Shown one piece after another: positions 38,990 to 46,530 of a stretch of 50,285 nt of DNA; position 1 is the stretch's first letter, and the number at the start of each line of letters is the position of its first letter. The notes under the pieces are model-generated. The model saw only the letters and a list, made by a program, of their open reading frames with translations, was not told the origin of the DNA and did not search any database. The position numbers and the translations under genes are program-made. Where the stretch lies: positions 1 to 50,285 of IMG/VR virus record IMGVR_UViG_3300043313_001828; one strand, written 5' to 3'. Source of the DNA: a virus.

Positions 38990-39322
38990 ATGACGACGGC
39001 GCCTGCCCCGTACACGTACCACAAGCTCCTCCCCGACGTTGAGCCGTGCATCACGGATGCGAACCATCGCGTCATCTGCGACATGTATGTGCGCGACGAT
39101 ATGGACGCGACCGGCGCACTCCTCGAGGCCGCACCCGATCTGCGCGACCTCGCAACACTCGTACGAGACATGCGGATGGCACAGAAGGCGTACTACGCCA
39201 AGCGAGTTCCGCCCAGCGAAAAGCGCGATCTCCTCATCGCCTCGCGCGAACTGGAGGTCAAGGTAGACAAGGCGACCGTCGCTGTCCTCGCGAAGATCGG
39301 CGGCGACAATGGCAGCCACTGA
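38990..39322 (+). CDS. Hypothetical accessory protein
   Basis: 110 aa. 'LRDLATLVRDMRMAQKAYYA' and 'SRELEVKVDKATVAVLAKIG' give a mostly helical prediction. Common in phage accessory clusters. Overlaps the next gene by 14 nt. Confidence 0.5.
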   Translation: MTTAPAPYTYHKLLPDVEPCITDANHRVICDMYVRDDMDATGALLEAAPDLRDLATLVRDMRMAQKAYYAKRVPPSEKRDLLIASRELEVKVDKATVAVLAKIGGDNGSH

Positions 39323-39608
39323 AGAACGGGCCGCGCGACTCCCCGATCGCCTGGAGCGCATCGTCGGCGAGTTCGCGGGCGAGCGTGGTGCCCGCGTCGC
39401 TGCGTACGCCCCCGTCGAGAAGCAGCGGGCCTATTTCATCCTGAGAGCACGCACCGGTAGCGAGGAGACATTGTACTTCGCTGCCCTGACCGCGGCCACG
39501 CTCCGGATCGAGCCGGTCGTCATCTCCGAGCAGCTGCCGACCCTCATGGCCGACCTGATGGCGCTGGTGAAGCGGGCGAACGACCCGACGTGCGTGGCGG
39601 TGGGGTGA
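39309..39608 (+). CDS. Hypothetical accessory protein
   Basis: 99 aa. 'DRLERIVGEFAGERGARVAA', 'RTGSEETLYFAALTAATLRI'. Starts inside the previous gene, and its stop overlaps the next ATG (TGATG). Function unknown. Confidence 0.5.
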   Translation: MAATEERAARLPDRLERIVGEFAGERGARVAAYAPVEKQRAYFILRARTGSEETLYFAALTAATLRIEPVVISEQLPTLMADLMALVKRANDPTCVAVG

Positions 39609-40078
39609 TGGCTAAGTACGCCGAGGGCACGACCGTCAAGATCGAGACGACGCAGGCGGAGATCCGGCGTGTCCTCATGAAGTACGGCGCGACTGGCTTC
39701 ATGATCGGCGAGGCTGAGCAGATGGCGCAGATCGAGTTCGAGATGCACGCCCGGCGCATCCGCTTCCGCCTCACCTACCCCGACCCGCAGGCCAGGGAGT
39801 TCCGCTACGTCGGCACGTGCACCTACCGCACGCGCACCGAGGCGCAGCGGAAGACCGCATACGACGCCGAGGTGCGGCGGCTCTGGCGGGCACTCCTCCT
39901 GACGATCAAGAGCAAACTGGAGGCGGTGCAGAACGGCATGGCGAGTTTCGAGGAGGAGATGCTGCCCTTCATCGTGCTGCCGAACAATCGCACCGTGGCA
40001 CAGTGGCTCGTGCCGCAGATCGAGCGCGCATACACGACCGGGCAGATGCCGCCCTTGCTCGGACCAGGAAGTGTGTAG
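39608..40078 (+). CDS. Conserved phage/mobile-element protein, unknown function
   Basis: 156 aa. 'EIRRVLMKYGATGFMIGEAE' and 'IEFEMHARRIRFRLTYPDP', then a helical region 'LWRALLLTIKSKLEAVQNGM', match a family frequent in phages and plasmids. Coupled to the preceding gene. Confidence 0.6.
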   Translation: MAKYAEGTTVKIETTQAEIRRVLMKYGATGFMIGEAEQMAQIEFEMHARRIRFRLTYPDPQAREFRYVGTCTYRTRTEAQRKTAYDAEVRRLWRALLLTIKSKLEAVQNGMASFEEEMLPFIVLPNNRTVAQWLVPQIERAYTTGQMPPLLGPGSV

Positions 40079-40121
40079 TGGATAGTGTCGTGCCTGTCCC
40101 CAAGGACGATTCAACGTCGTG

Positions 40122-40397
40122 CTACATCCGATCCGCGACGAGTAGCATGACGCCACCGCCGATCGTCACCAGTGCAGCGAACCAGACGACGCCCTTCCCC
40201 AGCAACCGCAGGCTGGTCCGGGGTGTCTCATACCACGCAGTCAGGCCGGCGAGCGCCCAGTTGCACGCCGCGAGGATGGCGAGGCAAAGGGCGTCGACCG
40301 CCCTCCCGTCGACAAGCTGGCGGGCAGAGAGTGCGACGAGACCGAGCGTGCCGACGAACCAGAGCAGCAAGAGGCCCGCACGCGCGTCGTTGGTCAT
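40122..40397 (-). CDS. Small integral membrane protein, opposite strand
   Basis: 91 aa from ATG 40397 (alternative TTG or GTG starts lie within 15 nt of an AGGAGG). Three hydrophobic segments: LLLLWFVGTLGLVALSA, LCLAILAACNWALAGLTAW, VVWFAALVTIGGGVMLLV. It is the only minus gene within the plus operon, so it may be an independently expressed lysogenic conversion (moron) gene. Function unknown. Confidence 0.5.
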   Translation of the reverse strand: MTNDARAGLLLLWFVGTLGLVALSARQLVDGRAVDALCLAILAACNWALAGLTAWYETPRTSLRLLGKGVVWFAALVTIGGGVMLLVADRM

Positions 40398-40535
40398 ATT
40401 GGGCAAGCCCACTCGCCTCCTTGTGCCAGGGTGCAAGGCTATCGCGCACATCGTATGAGACAAGGTGGACACCTAGCCATCGCCATCGTCGAGCGCGGCT
40501 GAGAATGTATTCAGCCCCGTGGCAAGGAGGACTCT

Positions 40536-40949
40536 ATGCTCTTCACGCCCGCACTCGTCGCGAAGATCCTCGCGGGCGAAAAGACGCAGACGCGCCGTGT
40601 CGTAAAGCCAGTCTTTGAGCGGTGGCCGATCGAGCACGTCGGTCTGCGACCGATCTCCTCAGTACGGCGCAACGGCCGCTATCTCTGGCGAGTTGGTCGC
40701 GTCTATGCGGTCCAGCCGGGCCGGGGCAAGCACGCCGTTGCCCGCATCCGCATCACCGCGATCCGCTACTGCGCGCGGGCGGGGGACATCTCCGAGGCGG
40801 ATGCGCGGGCGGAGGGGTTCGAGAGTGTCGCGCAGTTCCGCGAGGTCTATGCGAAAATCAACGGCGCGGCGGCGCTGGAGCGGCCGTGTTGGGCGCTGAC
40901 ATTCGCGGCGGTGAGGTTAGATGGCCGATCAACCAACTCGAATTCCTGA
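40536..40949 (+). CDS. ASCH-domain protein
   Basis: 137 aa, SD AAGGAGG. 'MLFTPALVAKILAGEKTQTR' is the hallmark start of ASCH proteins (F.....ILAGKKTQTRR), followed by 'VYAVQPGRGKHAVARIRI' and 'CWALTFAAV'. The PUA-like fold suggests RNA or modified-nucleotide binding. Frequent in phages. Confidence 0.75.
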   Translation: MLFTPALVAKILAGEKTQTRRVVKPVFERWPIEHVGLRPISSVRRNGRYLWRVGRVYAVQPGRGKHAVARIRITAIRYCARAGDISEADARAEGFESVAQFREVYAKINGAAALERPCWALTFAAVRLDGRSTNSNS

Positions 40950-41214
40950 TAACGACGAAATAATCGAAGCGACGACAATCAGACTCACTCGCGGGTGGCA
41001 TCTCGGAACCGAAATCGGCAGTGGGACCTTCGGCAGAGTATGCGAAGCCGAAGGTGAGGACGGCACAGATGCCGCCATAAAGCTCATAAGGAAGATCCCG
41101 GGCGCGGACCGCGAGATGCTGTTTGGATCCGTTACCGGCGCCAACATCATCCCGATGCTTGACTCCGGCGAGTGGGAATCTTTCTACGTCATTGTCCTTG
41201 CCCCCGTCCGCTGA
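40921..41214 (+). CDS. Truncated Ser/Thr kinase N-lobe
   Basis: 97 aa. 'GWHLGTEIGSGTFGRVCEAE' is a kinase glycine-rich loop and 'TDAAIKLIRKIPGADREMLF' holds the ATP-binding Lys. The protein ends near 'ESFYVIVLAPVR', at the hinge; no HRD or DFG motif is present here or in other frames just after. It overlaps the ASCH gene by 29 nt. Either a relic or a small protein that binds kinase partners. AT-richer than its neighbours. Confidence 0.65.
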   Translation: MADQPTRIPDNDEIIEATTIRLTRGWHLGTEIGSGTFGRVCEAEGEDGTDAAIKLIRKIPGADREMLFGSVTGANIIPMLDSGEWESFYVIVLAPVR

Positions 41215-41292
41215 GATTGATTCGTCTAGTGGCAGTATGGCACACGAGGCAAACGATGCACCCGCAAGAATGCCCGCAAAAGTCGCGCGGTT

Positions 41293-41324
41293 AAACGCAA
41301 AGAGCCCGCCCCGAACGTCCGGGC
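41293..41324 (-). terminator. Possible terminator of the late operon
   Basis: Minus strand: stem GCCCG/CGGGC with an 11-nt loop, followed by TCTTTGCGTTT. It lies just after the holin gene, where the leftward late operon meets the rightward accessory operon. A second inverted repeat (GCATCC/GGATGC, 41323-41343) is adjacent. No T-run is perfect. Confidence 0.4.
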
Positions 41325-41389
41325 ATCCTCAATCGAGGGATGCTCAGACGCCGGGACGGGTGCGAGGAGGGGGATGGGGTAGAGGTGTG

Positions 41390-41776
41390 CTAGGGCAGAC
41401 GCGAGACCGCGCGCTCGTCGTCGGGATCGGGCGGCGTGGCCGGCGGCACGAGGAGTTCGGTGTTGAGCTTGAGTTCGTGCACGGCGCTCTCGATCAGGCT
41501 CGTGATCTGCGCGTCCGTCAGGGTGATGCCTGCCTGCTTCGCGAGGGCGACCACCTGACTCTTCGCGGCGCTGAACTTGTCGGTGCCGCCCCAGCCCGTC
41601 CGGCTGGCGATCTGCTCGACCGCCTGCACCGCGATGCCCGCGATCGTCATGCCGAGCGCGAGCTTGTCCTTCGACACGTGCTTGGCGAGCCAGAGCGCGC
41701 CCGCGGTAATGAGCCAGGTGGTTGCAGCGCCCACGATGGTCACGACGGCGCTGCCGACGATTTCATTGACGTTCAT
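41390..41776 (-). CDS. Holin (LL-H family-like)
   Basis: 128 aa from ATG 41776 (GGGAG upstream). An N-terminal transmembrane helix (VVTIVGAATTWLITAGALWL), then 'IAVQAVEQIASRTGWGG' and 'GITLTDAQITSLIESAVHEL', the pattern of LL-H-type holins. Directly downstream of the endolysin. Forms membrane lesions releasing the endolysin. Two DnaA-box sequences precede its SD. Confidence 0.7.
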   Translation of the reverse strand: MNVNEIVGSAVVTIVGAATTWLITAGALWLAKHVSKDKLALGMTIAGIAVQAVEQIASRTGWGGTDKFSAAKSQVVALAKQAGITLTDAQITSLIESAVHELKLNTELLVPPATPPDPDDERAVSRLP

Positions 41777-41786
41777 CGGGTCTCCC

Positions 41787-41817
41787 TGTGGATAACTTCC
41801 GTATTTTCTGTGGATAA
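41787..41817. promoter_or_regulatory. Two consensus DnaA boxes
   Basis: TGTGGATAA at 41787-41795 and 41809-41817; on the minus strand both read TTATCCACA, a perfect match to the DnaA-box consensus, same orientation, 22 bp apart. They lie in the 61-bp gap between endolysin and holin genes. Confidence 0.75.
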
Positions 41818-41837
41818 GCCTGTGTACGGACGGTGGA

Positions 41838-43100
41838 TTACGCTGCCTTCGGCCACTCCTCCGGGAAGAGCGCCACAACATCCCACGGGTCCGCGTCCGT
41901 CGTCACCGCGAACCAGCCGCGCTGGAACCGCTGTGCGAGCCGACCATCGGGCAGCGTGATCGCGGGTGCCTTCGCGAATCCCATCTGTGCATAGCCAAGA
42001 CCGGTCTGGTAGCGTTCAAGGAAGTCAAACCGCGCCCATAGCTTCTCATCCAGCGGCACGGGACCGTTGGGGTTGCTCGGTTGGATGTAGACGGGAGGAG
42101 GCGGCGGCACGACCGGAGTGCTCGGATGCGTCTCTCCCGCGACACCTGGGACCCGTGCCCAGCCCATCACCCCTGGCGTCTGCATCCCCCAGTTGCGATA
42201 GCCGATGCCGGTGCCGTCCGTCAGGGTGCCAAGGAGCATCCCCTTCTCCTTGTCCCAGAAGCCGATATGCCCGTCACCGAAGCCGTCACCATCGCCGTCC
42301 ACCGCGTAGAACGACGGGCCGAAGATCACGTGTGCCCCATGCTCGGGCTCGCCGCTCGTCTGGAGGAGTCCCTGTGCTTGATAGGCATGCCCCTTCGCGG
42401 TGGCGCTGCCCCGGTGGGGGATGGACAGGCCAAGATGCTCCGGCACGCGCTCCGCGAAACTCTCGCACCAGAACGCCCACGGATGGACGCCATTTACCGG
42501 ATCCGTCTCGATGGTGCTGAACGCCTGCCCGATGAGCGTGCGGGCGTAGGCGATAAGATCCGATCCATACACCTCGTTAGCCACGGTGCTGTCTCCTTCC
42601 GGTGGGTACGCGGTCAGATACTGCCGATAGTACGTCGCCTTTGGGTGCTGCTCGCCGGCGTCCGCGAGGGCGAGGCCAGGATTGCCGCGCGTGTAGTACC
42701 AGGCAGCACGATTGAGATCACCGCCCGCCACGTTCAGCACGTAGGTGATGTTGTCCGCGAGGGTGAGCCAGAAGTCCGTCCACGTTGCGAAGGAGCAGTA
42801 GGGCTTGCCCCCCTCATTTGCGGGACCGATCGGCCCTGCGGTAGCGCGGCTCTGACCGACGTAGTAGATGCCGGCCGCGTTGTGGGCAGCGAGGAGGTCG
42901 CTACTGATGTCGGTGGCTTGCCGGTTCTCCGAGCGCGTCCAGGCGAGGAGCACGCGGACGTCGAGGTTGCTCTGACGGGCAGCATCGGTGACGGTGGTGT
43001 ACTGCGCGAGGAACGGACTCACCATCCCCTGCACACTGCCATCGCGGACCATGTCCGCAAACTGCGCCGCGGTGATTGGCGTGAAGGCGTAGGTTGTCAT
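41838..43100 (-). CDS. Multidomain endolysin
   Basis: 420 aa. The N-terminal 150 residues resemble a lysozyme/glucosaminidase-type domain ('VRVLLAWTRSENRQATDISS', 'AAHNAAGIYYVGQSRATAGP'). About 175-305 is a CHAP/NlpC-like amidase: HPWAFWCESFAERV (likely Cys), GHIGFWD (likely His), and a DGDGDGFGD calcium-type loop. A Pro-rich linker (VVPPPPPVYIQP) leads to a C-terminal 'LERYQTGLGYAQMGFAKAPA' region with wall-binding LGFP-like character. No signal peptide. Last enzyme of the lysis module. Confidence 0.75.
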   Translation of the reverse strand: MTTYAFTPITAAQFADMVRDGSVQGMVSPFLAQYTTVTDAARQSNLDVRVLLAWTRSENRQATDISSDLLAAHNAAGIYYVGQSRATAGPIGPANEGGKPYCSFATWTDFWLTLADNITYVLNVAGGDLNRAAWYYTRGNPGLALADAGEQHPKATYYRQYLTAYPPEGDSTVANEVYGSDLIAYARTLIGQAFSTIETDPVNGVHPWAFWCESFAERVPEHLGLSIPHRGSATAKGHAYQAQGLLQTSGEPEHGAHVIFGPSFYAVDGDGDGFGDGHIGFWDKEKGMLLGTLTDGTGIGYRNWGMQTPGVMGWARVPGVAGETHPSTPVVPPPPPVYIQPSNPNGPVPLDEKLWARFDFLERYQTGLGYAQMGFAKAPAITLPDGRLAQRFQRGWFAVTTDADPWDVVALFPEEWPKAA

Positions 43101-43117
43101 GGAGATCTCCTCGGATG

Positions 43118-43516
43118 TCAGTCGGCGATACAGGCCACCGTATCGAGCCGCACGCGTGGCTTGTCGGCGTGCTTCGCGGTGATGTGCGAGGCGGGGACGA
43201 TCTTGAAATCAACGTTGAGGCGGTAGGCCGTCACCATCCACGCGCCGAGCTTGACCTGATCACTGGCGACGCGCTGCGTGACCGCGCTCATCTCGGTTGC
43301 CCAGCGATCCGTGTCCCACTGCGCCACGCTGCCGTAGCGCGCCTCGAACTGCGCGTCCGGGAGGACAACGCTGACATCGACATCGCGCGGTTCGTCGCTG
43401 TCGAGCACCGAACCGTGCAGGTAGACCGGCGCGCCGAAGCGTATCGCGATCTGACACGCCCAGCCGTGGAGTTGCAACTTCAGACGGCGCACGCGCTCGT
43501 CGGGAGTCTCATGCAT
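43118..43516 (-). CDS. Nucleotidyltransferase-fold protein
   Basis: 132 aa from ATG 43516, with GGAG 9 nt upstream, overlapping the preceding stop. 'APVYLHGSVLDSDEPRDVDV' fits the NTase signature GS...DxD, and a later Asp lies in 'YRLNVDFKIV'. MNT-like small nucleotidyltransferases can act in toxin-antitoxin systems; no HEPN partner is adjacent. Role in the late operon unknown. Confidence 0.6.
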   Translation of the reverse strand: MHETPDERVRRLKLQLHGWACQIAIRFGAPVYLHGSVLDSDEPRDVDVSVVLPDAQFEARYGSVAQWDTDRWATEMSAVTQRVASDQVKLGAWMVTAYRLNVDFKIVPASHITAKHADKPRVRLDTVACIAD

Positions 43517-43895
43517 CGACCAATGCTCCATCACGCAGCCACCCGTGCCACTCCCCTTCATAGTTGATCGAGGGGTTGGCAGTGACCTTCGGCGGTATGC
43601 CCGTGCGCGTCCAGCCGGGACCGCCGCCAGACGAGGGATGGTCGATAGGCCAAAGGATTCCCCGCTCCTCATCTGCACCGTTGCGCCCTGGTAGCTTCAC
43701 CACGAGACAGCGGCCGTCAGGGCGCTTGCAGGTGTCGGGATGACGACAGCCATCGTCATAGAACATCGCCCCGATGGGCATGGTCTTGAAGGTGTATTCG
43801 CCTCCGTCCGGGCCGCGATAAATGGGATACGTCCCGTTCCCGTCATCATGCGGACGGTGACCGGCTTGCTCGAGCATGATGCATTGCCAGGCCAT
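43509..43895 (-). CDS. DUF6527-like phage protein
   Basis: 128 aa. 'MPIGAMFYDDGCRHPDTCKR', 'PDGRCLVVKLPGRNG' and 'NYEGEWHGWLRDGALV' match a common phage protein with a PGAM.........LVVRLP..........HG.L pattern. Cys and His pairs suggest metal binding. Late-operon location; function unknown. Confidence 0.55.
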   Translation of the reverse strand: MAWQCIMLEQAGHRPHDDGNGTYPIYRGPDGGEYTFKTMPIGAMFYDDGCRHPDTCKRPDGRCLVVKLPGRNGADEERGILWPIDHPSSGGGPGWTRTGIPPKVTANPSINYEGEWHGWLRDGALVDA

Positions 43896-43978
43896 CAGGA
43901 GCCTCCTTCAATGCCAGTGCCCAAGGCATACTTTTCGGGAAAAACGCGGCGAAATCTGCGGGAGTGTCTGTACCCTTC

Positions 43979-44221
43979 CTAGGTGCCTTCCTCGGTGTCT
44001 TCGATGCGGTTCTCGACCTGCTGCACCCGCGCCTCAACCTCGACCAGCTTGTCTCGGAGCATCTGCAACGCCTGCCCCGCCGCGTTGATTGCCGCGTCGT
44101 TACGCGGGCCGCGTGCGTCGTGCTTCACCTCAGCGATGATGGTGTCAAGCGCCCCATACCCCTTCTCGATCTCGGCAAACTCGTCGCTGGGAAGGTCGGT
44201 CGTGTTCTGCATCTTCGCCAT
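43979..44221 (-). CDS. Small coiled-coil protein
   Basis: 80 aa, C-terminal heptad region 'QMLRDKLVEVEARVQQVENR'. Late operon, between DUF6527-like and a small wHTH gene. Possibly a structural accessory protein. Confidence 0.5.
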   Translation of the reverse strand: MAKMQNTTDLPSDEFAEIEKGYGALDTIIAEVKHDARGPRNDAAINAAGQALQMLRDKLVEVEARVQQVENRIEDTEEGT

Positions 44222-44266
44222 CGTTAAGTCCTTTCAGGAATGCCCGTAGACGTCACCAGTGCCACG

Positions 44267-44476
44267 CTACGGCGTCTTCTTCTCTAGCAGGGCTCGCTCC
44301 CCCTCCGGCGTGATCTGCACGATGTCGCCGCCCAGGAAGCGCAGGTAGCCGCGCCGTTGCAGGCTGGCGAGGACCGCGCGCTTCACTCCCAGGTCGCGTT
44401 CTTTGGCAGTGTTGTATTTTCCTTTGAGCTTGAGCAGCACGGCACGTTCATCATTGGTCATGTTCGGATCGTCCAC
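44267..44476 (-). CDS. Small winged-helix-like protein
   Basis: 69 aa. 'DLGVKRAVLASLQRRGYLRF' and 'GDIVQITPEGERALLEK' read as a winged-helix (LxxLxxxGYL...ITxEGxxAL). Could be a late transcription modulator. Its SD is inside the upstream small gene. Confidence 0.5.
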   Translation of the reverse strand: MDDPNMTNDERAVLLKLKGKYNTAKERDLGVKRAVLASLQRRGYLRFLGGDIVQITPEGERALLEKKTP

Positions 44477-44479
44477 GCG

Positions 44480-44566
44480 CTACCTCCTGTGCTTCCACCA
44501 GTCCCATACGCCCCACAGCAGGCATCCCGTAGCCAGTCCGAGCATGAGAACATCGGAAAAGTGCAT
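44480..44566 (-). CDS. 28-aa membrane peptide
   Basis: ATG 44566 with GGAAA upstream. One hydrophobic helix (VLMLGLATGCLLWGVWDWW) ending KHRR, so N-out/C-in topology by the positive-inside rule. Lies within the lysis region; could be a small holin or antiholin-like peptide. It was found in a gap of about 100 bp left by other genes. Confidence 0.5.
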   Translation of the reverse strand: MHFSDVLMLGLATGCLLWGVWDWWKHRR

Positions 44567-44576
44567 CGCGGGTTTC

Positions 44577-45275
44577 CTATGTGTCCTGCTTCGGCTTGTT
44601 GTCCACAACGATCCGCTGCTCCGGTATGCGCAAGGTGGCTTCTATCTCCACAGTCGGCTCCTGGATAGCGGGCGCTGCATCCACGTGTGTGGCGGCCTCG
44701 GTGACGCCGATGCGCTCCTCGTGATCTGCCCGCTGCTCGGCGGCCACATCCGCGCGGTCCTGACTCTCATCGGCGCGGTGCTCCGCCACATCCGCCCGTG
44801 CGACTGCCTCGCGTGAGAGGGCTTCGCTGCGATCATTGCGCCGCTCTTCTGCCGACACCCGCTCCTCGACCGCGCTTAGGCGGAGGATGACATCCTCACG
44901 CTGCTCCGCCGCCGCCGTCCATTGCAGCGTGCCGACGCGCACCAGGCCAGTGAGCACGCCCGCCTCGAAGATCACCAGGAGGGCGCGCACCCCGGCGCGA
45001 TAGACGAAGGGAAGCACGAGGGGCAACCAGCCGAATGTCTGCGCCGCGCCGACGCCGAAGACGATGCCGAGCGTGGCGAACAGGCCGAAGAATTCCCAAC
45101 CCAAGAGGTCAGGCTTTCGCCACGGGAAGATGAGCGCGAGGCCCATCGAAAGAAACAATATGGCCGACAGGACGATCAGCGCCCTACTGACGGCCGACTC
45201 AGGAAGCAGGATCACGGCGATGACGATCAGACAGGCAATGATGGTACGGAAGAATACGCCCCTTCTAGTCACCAC
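44577..45275 (-). CDS. Membrane protein with long C-terminal coiled coil
   Basis: 232 aa from GTG 45275 (AAGGGG upstream). Four hydrophobic helices in the first 120 residues (FRTIIACLIVIAVILL; ALIVLSAILFLSMGLALIF; FFGLFATLGIVFGVGA; LPLVLPFVYRAGVRALLVIF), then repeated charged coiled coil (RADVAEHRADESQDRADVAA). Possibly a holin/spanin-like or phage receptor-blocking membrane protein. Confidence 0.55.
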   Translation of the reverse strand: MVTRRGVFFRTIIACLIVIAVILLPESAVSRALIVLSAILFLSMGLALIFPWRKPDLLGWEFFGLFATLGIVFGVGAAQTFGWLPLVLPFVYRAGVRALLVIFEAGVLTGLVRVGTLQWTAAAEQREDVILRLSAVEERVSAEERRNDRSEALSREAVARADVAEHRADESQDRADVAAEQRADHEERIGVTEAATHVDAAPAIQEPTVEIEATLRIPEQRIVVDNKPKQDT

Positions 45276-45498
45276 GGTTCTGCCCCTTGTCATCGCTCTC
45301 CACGGGTGCGAAGAGGCGGGATGTAAGGTAGTTCGCCCGCCGCTCCAAGTCAAGGAGGCGTCGTGCCCGCCGTTTGTAGTCTTCTTCCCATTCCACATGC
45401 AGCCGCTCACATGCCGCGACCTCATCATCGGAAAAGAGCGGAACAGGCAGAACCCCCTCCTGCCTGCGACGGAAGAGCCGTTCGAAGATGCCGCTCAT
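45265..45498 (-). CDS. Small charged helical protein
   Basis: 77 aa. 'MSGIFERLFRRRQEG' then 'WEEDYKRRARRLLDLERRAN'. Overlaps both neighbours by a few bases. Probably a cytoplasmic partner of the adjacent membrane proteins; unproven. Confidence 0.5.
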   Translation of the reverse strand: MSGIFERLFRRRQEGVLPVPLFSDDEVAACERLHVEWEEDYKRRARRLLDLERRANYLTSRLFAPVESDDKGQNRGD

Positions 45499-45809
45499 AC
45501 CTTTGCTGCTTTCTCTGCCGCTGCCGCGACGCGTTCCCCGACGCCGAGCAGGGAGTTCGAGAGATCCCGTTCCTTCGCCATGTCCTCGCGGTATTGTCTG
45601 CGCAACTCCACAATCTCGGCGTGCAGCTTGCCGTTTTCCGTGCGCAACTCCGTGACGAACTCATCGTGCGCGCGGTCGGTGCGTTGCAGCAGGAGTTGCG
45701 CGACTCTGCCGAGCGCGAGAAACAATGCCGAGACCGCCGCAACTAACATTGTAATTATGTATGGGCTGTCGGTGGCGGCAGCAATGACAGGAACGCAGTG
45801 GTCATGCAT
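45495..45809 (-). CDS. Holin-like protein: one TM helix plus coiled coil
   Basis: 104 aa from ATG 45809 (GTG at 45812 possible) with AGAGG upstream. TM helix 'IITMLVAAVSALFLALGRVA' is followed by a long coiled coil (LHAEIVELRRQYREDMAKER). The topology suits a second holin or spanin-like protein in the lysis region. Confidence 0.5.
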   Translation of the reverse strand: MHDHCVPVIAAATDSPYIITMLVAAVSALFLALGRVAQLLLQRTDRAHDEFVTELRTENGKLHAEIVELRRQYREDMAKERDLSNSLLGVGERVAAAAEKAAKV

Positions 45810-45934
45810 CACATCGTTCCTCTTAGCCGAGGGTGGACACGGAGATTGCTCGCCAGATTGGCGCGTGCTGGTGCCGTTGGTGTTGCTGGCACTTGTCGTG
45901 GCGATACTCGTCGCAGATTCCGCATCCCAATGCG

Positions 45935-46420
45935 CTAGGGCCAACCCCCGCACGATTCACGGAGTTTATGCGCACGCTCTCGCTGCCTGGCGGCCCTGCA
46001 TGCACGGCAACGGCGGGCAACGCGCCCGTCCGGTCGGTGTTCGAGATAGGTGTTCTCCGGGGTGAACGCATGCCCGTGCTTGCAATGCGTCTGCTTCTGC
46101 CCGTGGGTTCTGCCCTTCGCCGCCGTGTCCCTGTTATTGTCCGCTACCGTCCCTAAGAAGAGATGTGCCACTTCATAGCAGGACGGATTGTCACATTTAT
46201 GAAGCACCCATTGGCCATCAGGAATCGGACCGTTGGCTTGCTCCCAGACGAGGCGGTGAACCCTGACGAGTTTGCCGTTCTTCCCGCCATACTGGCGCAG
46301 GCCGTACCCGTCTCTGTCTCTTGCTTGCGCCCATTCCTTGCACGGAACGCTTCGCCAATCGTCTGCGGGGTTGTCGGTGAGGGGGAACGCCAACTGATGC
46401 ACGCGTGCTACACTCGCCAC
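45935..46420 (-). CDS. HNH homing endonuclease I with zinc ribbon
   Basis: 161 aa from GTG 46420 with AGGAGG 6 nt upstream. HNH_3 core: CKEWAQARDRDGYGLRQY, VRVHRLVWEQANGPIPDGQW, LHKCDNPSCYEVAHLFLG, VADNNRDTAAKGR. The C-terminal zinc ribbon is CKHGHAFTPENTYL...CRACRAARQ. The final ESCGGWP resembles the end of the upstream SGNH protein (WGCGSHP), suggesting a captured gene end. Confidence 0.9.
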   Translation of the reverse strand: MASVARVHQLAFPLTDNPADDWRSVPCKEWAQARDRDGYGLRQYGGKNGKLVRVHRLVWEQANGPIPDGQWVLHKCDNPSCYEVAHLFLGTVADNNRDTAAKGRTHGQKQTHCKHGHAFTPENTYLEHRPDGRVARRCRACRAARQRERAHKLRESCGGWP

Positions 46421-46449
46421 GTCGAACCTCCTAGATAGGTCTCGACAAC

Positions 46450-46506
46450 GCCGTTCGGTGGCTCCAATCACCGGGCGGCATTCGCTATTTGACTGCCTAC
46501 ATTATA
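46450..46506 (-). promoter_or_regulatory. HNH I leader: promoter and two-tier stem-loop
   Basis: Extended -10 TGC-TATAAT (46501-46506, minus strand). An inverted repeat TAGCCCAT/ATGGGCTA (46514-46533) covers the -35 region and the upstream stop codon. Stem-loop 46450-46479 has outer GCCG/CGGC and inner GGTG/CACC with loop ATTGGAGC. Nearly identical leader to HNH F. Confidence 0.65.
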
Positions 46507-46530
46507 GCAGATTTAGCCCATTGGGATGGG

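Noticed and set aside
45810-45934. 38-codon minus ORF between HNH I and the holin-like gene
   Set aside because: Arg/Pro/Ala-rich composition and no SD. More likely leftover target sequence from HNH I insertion.
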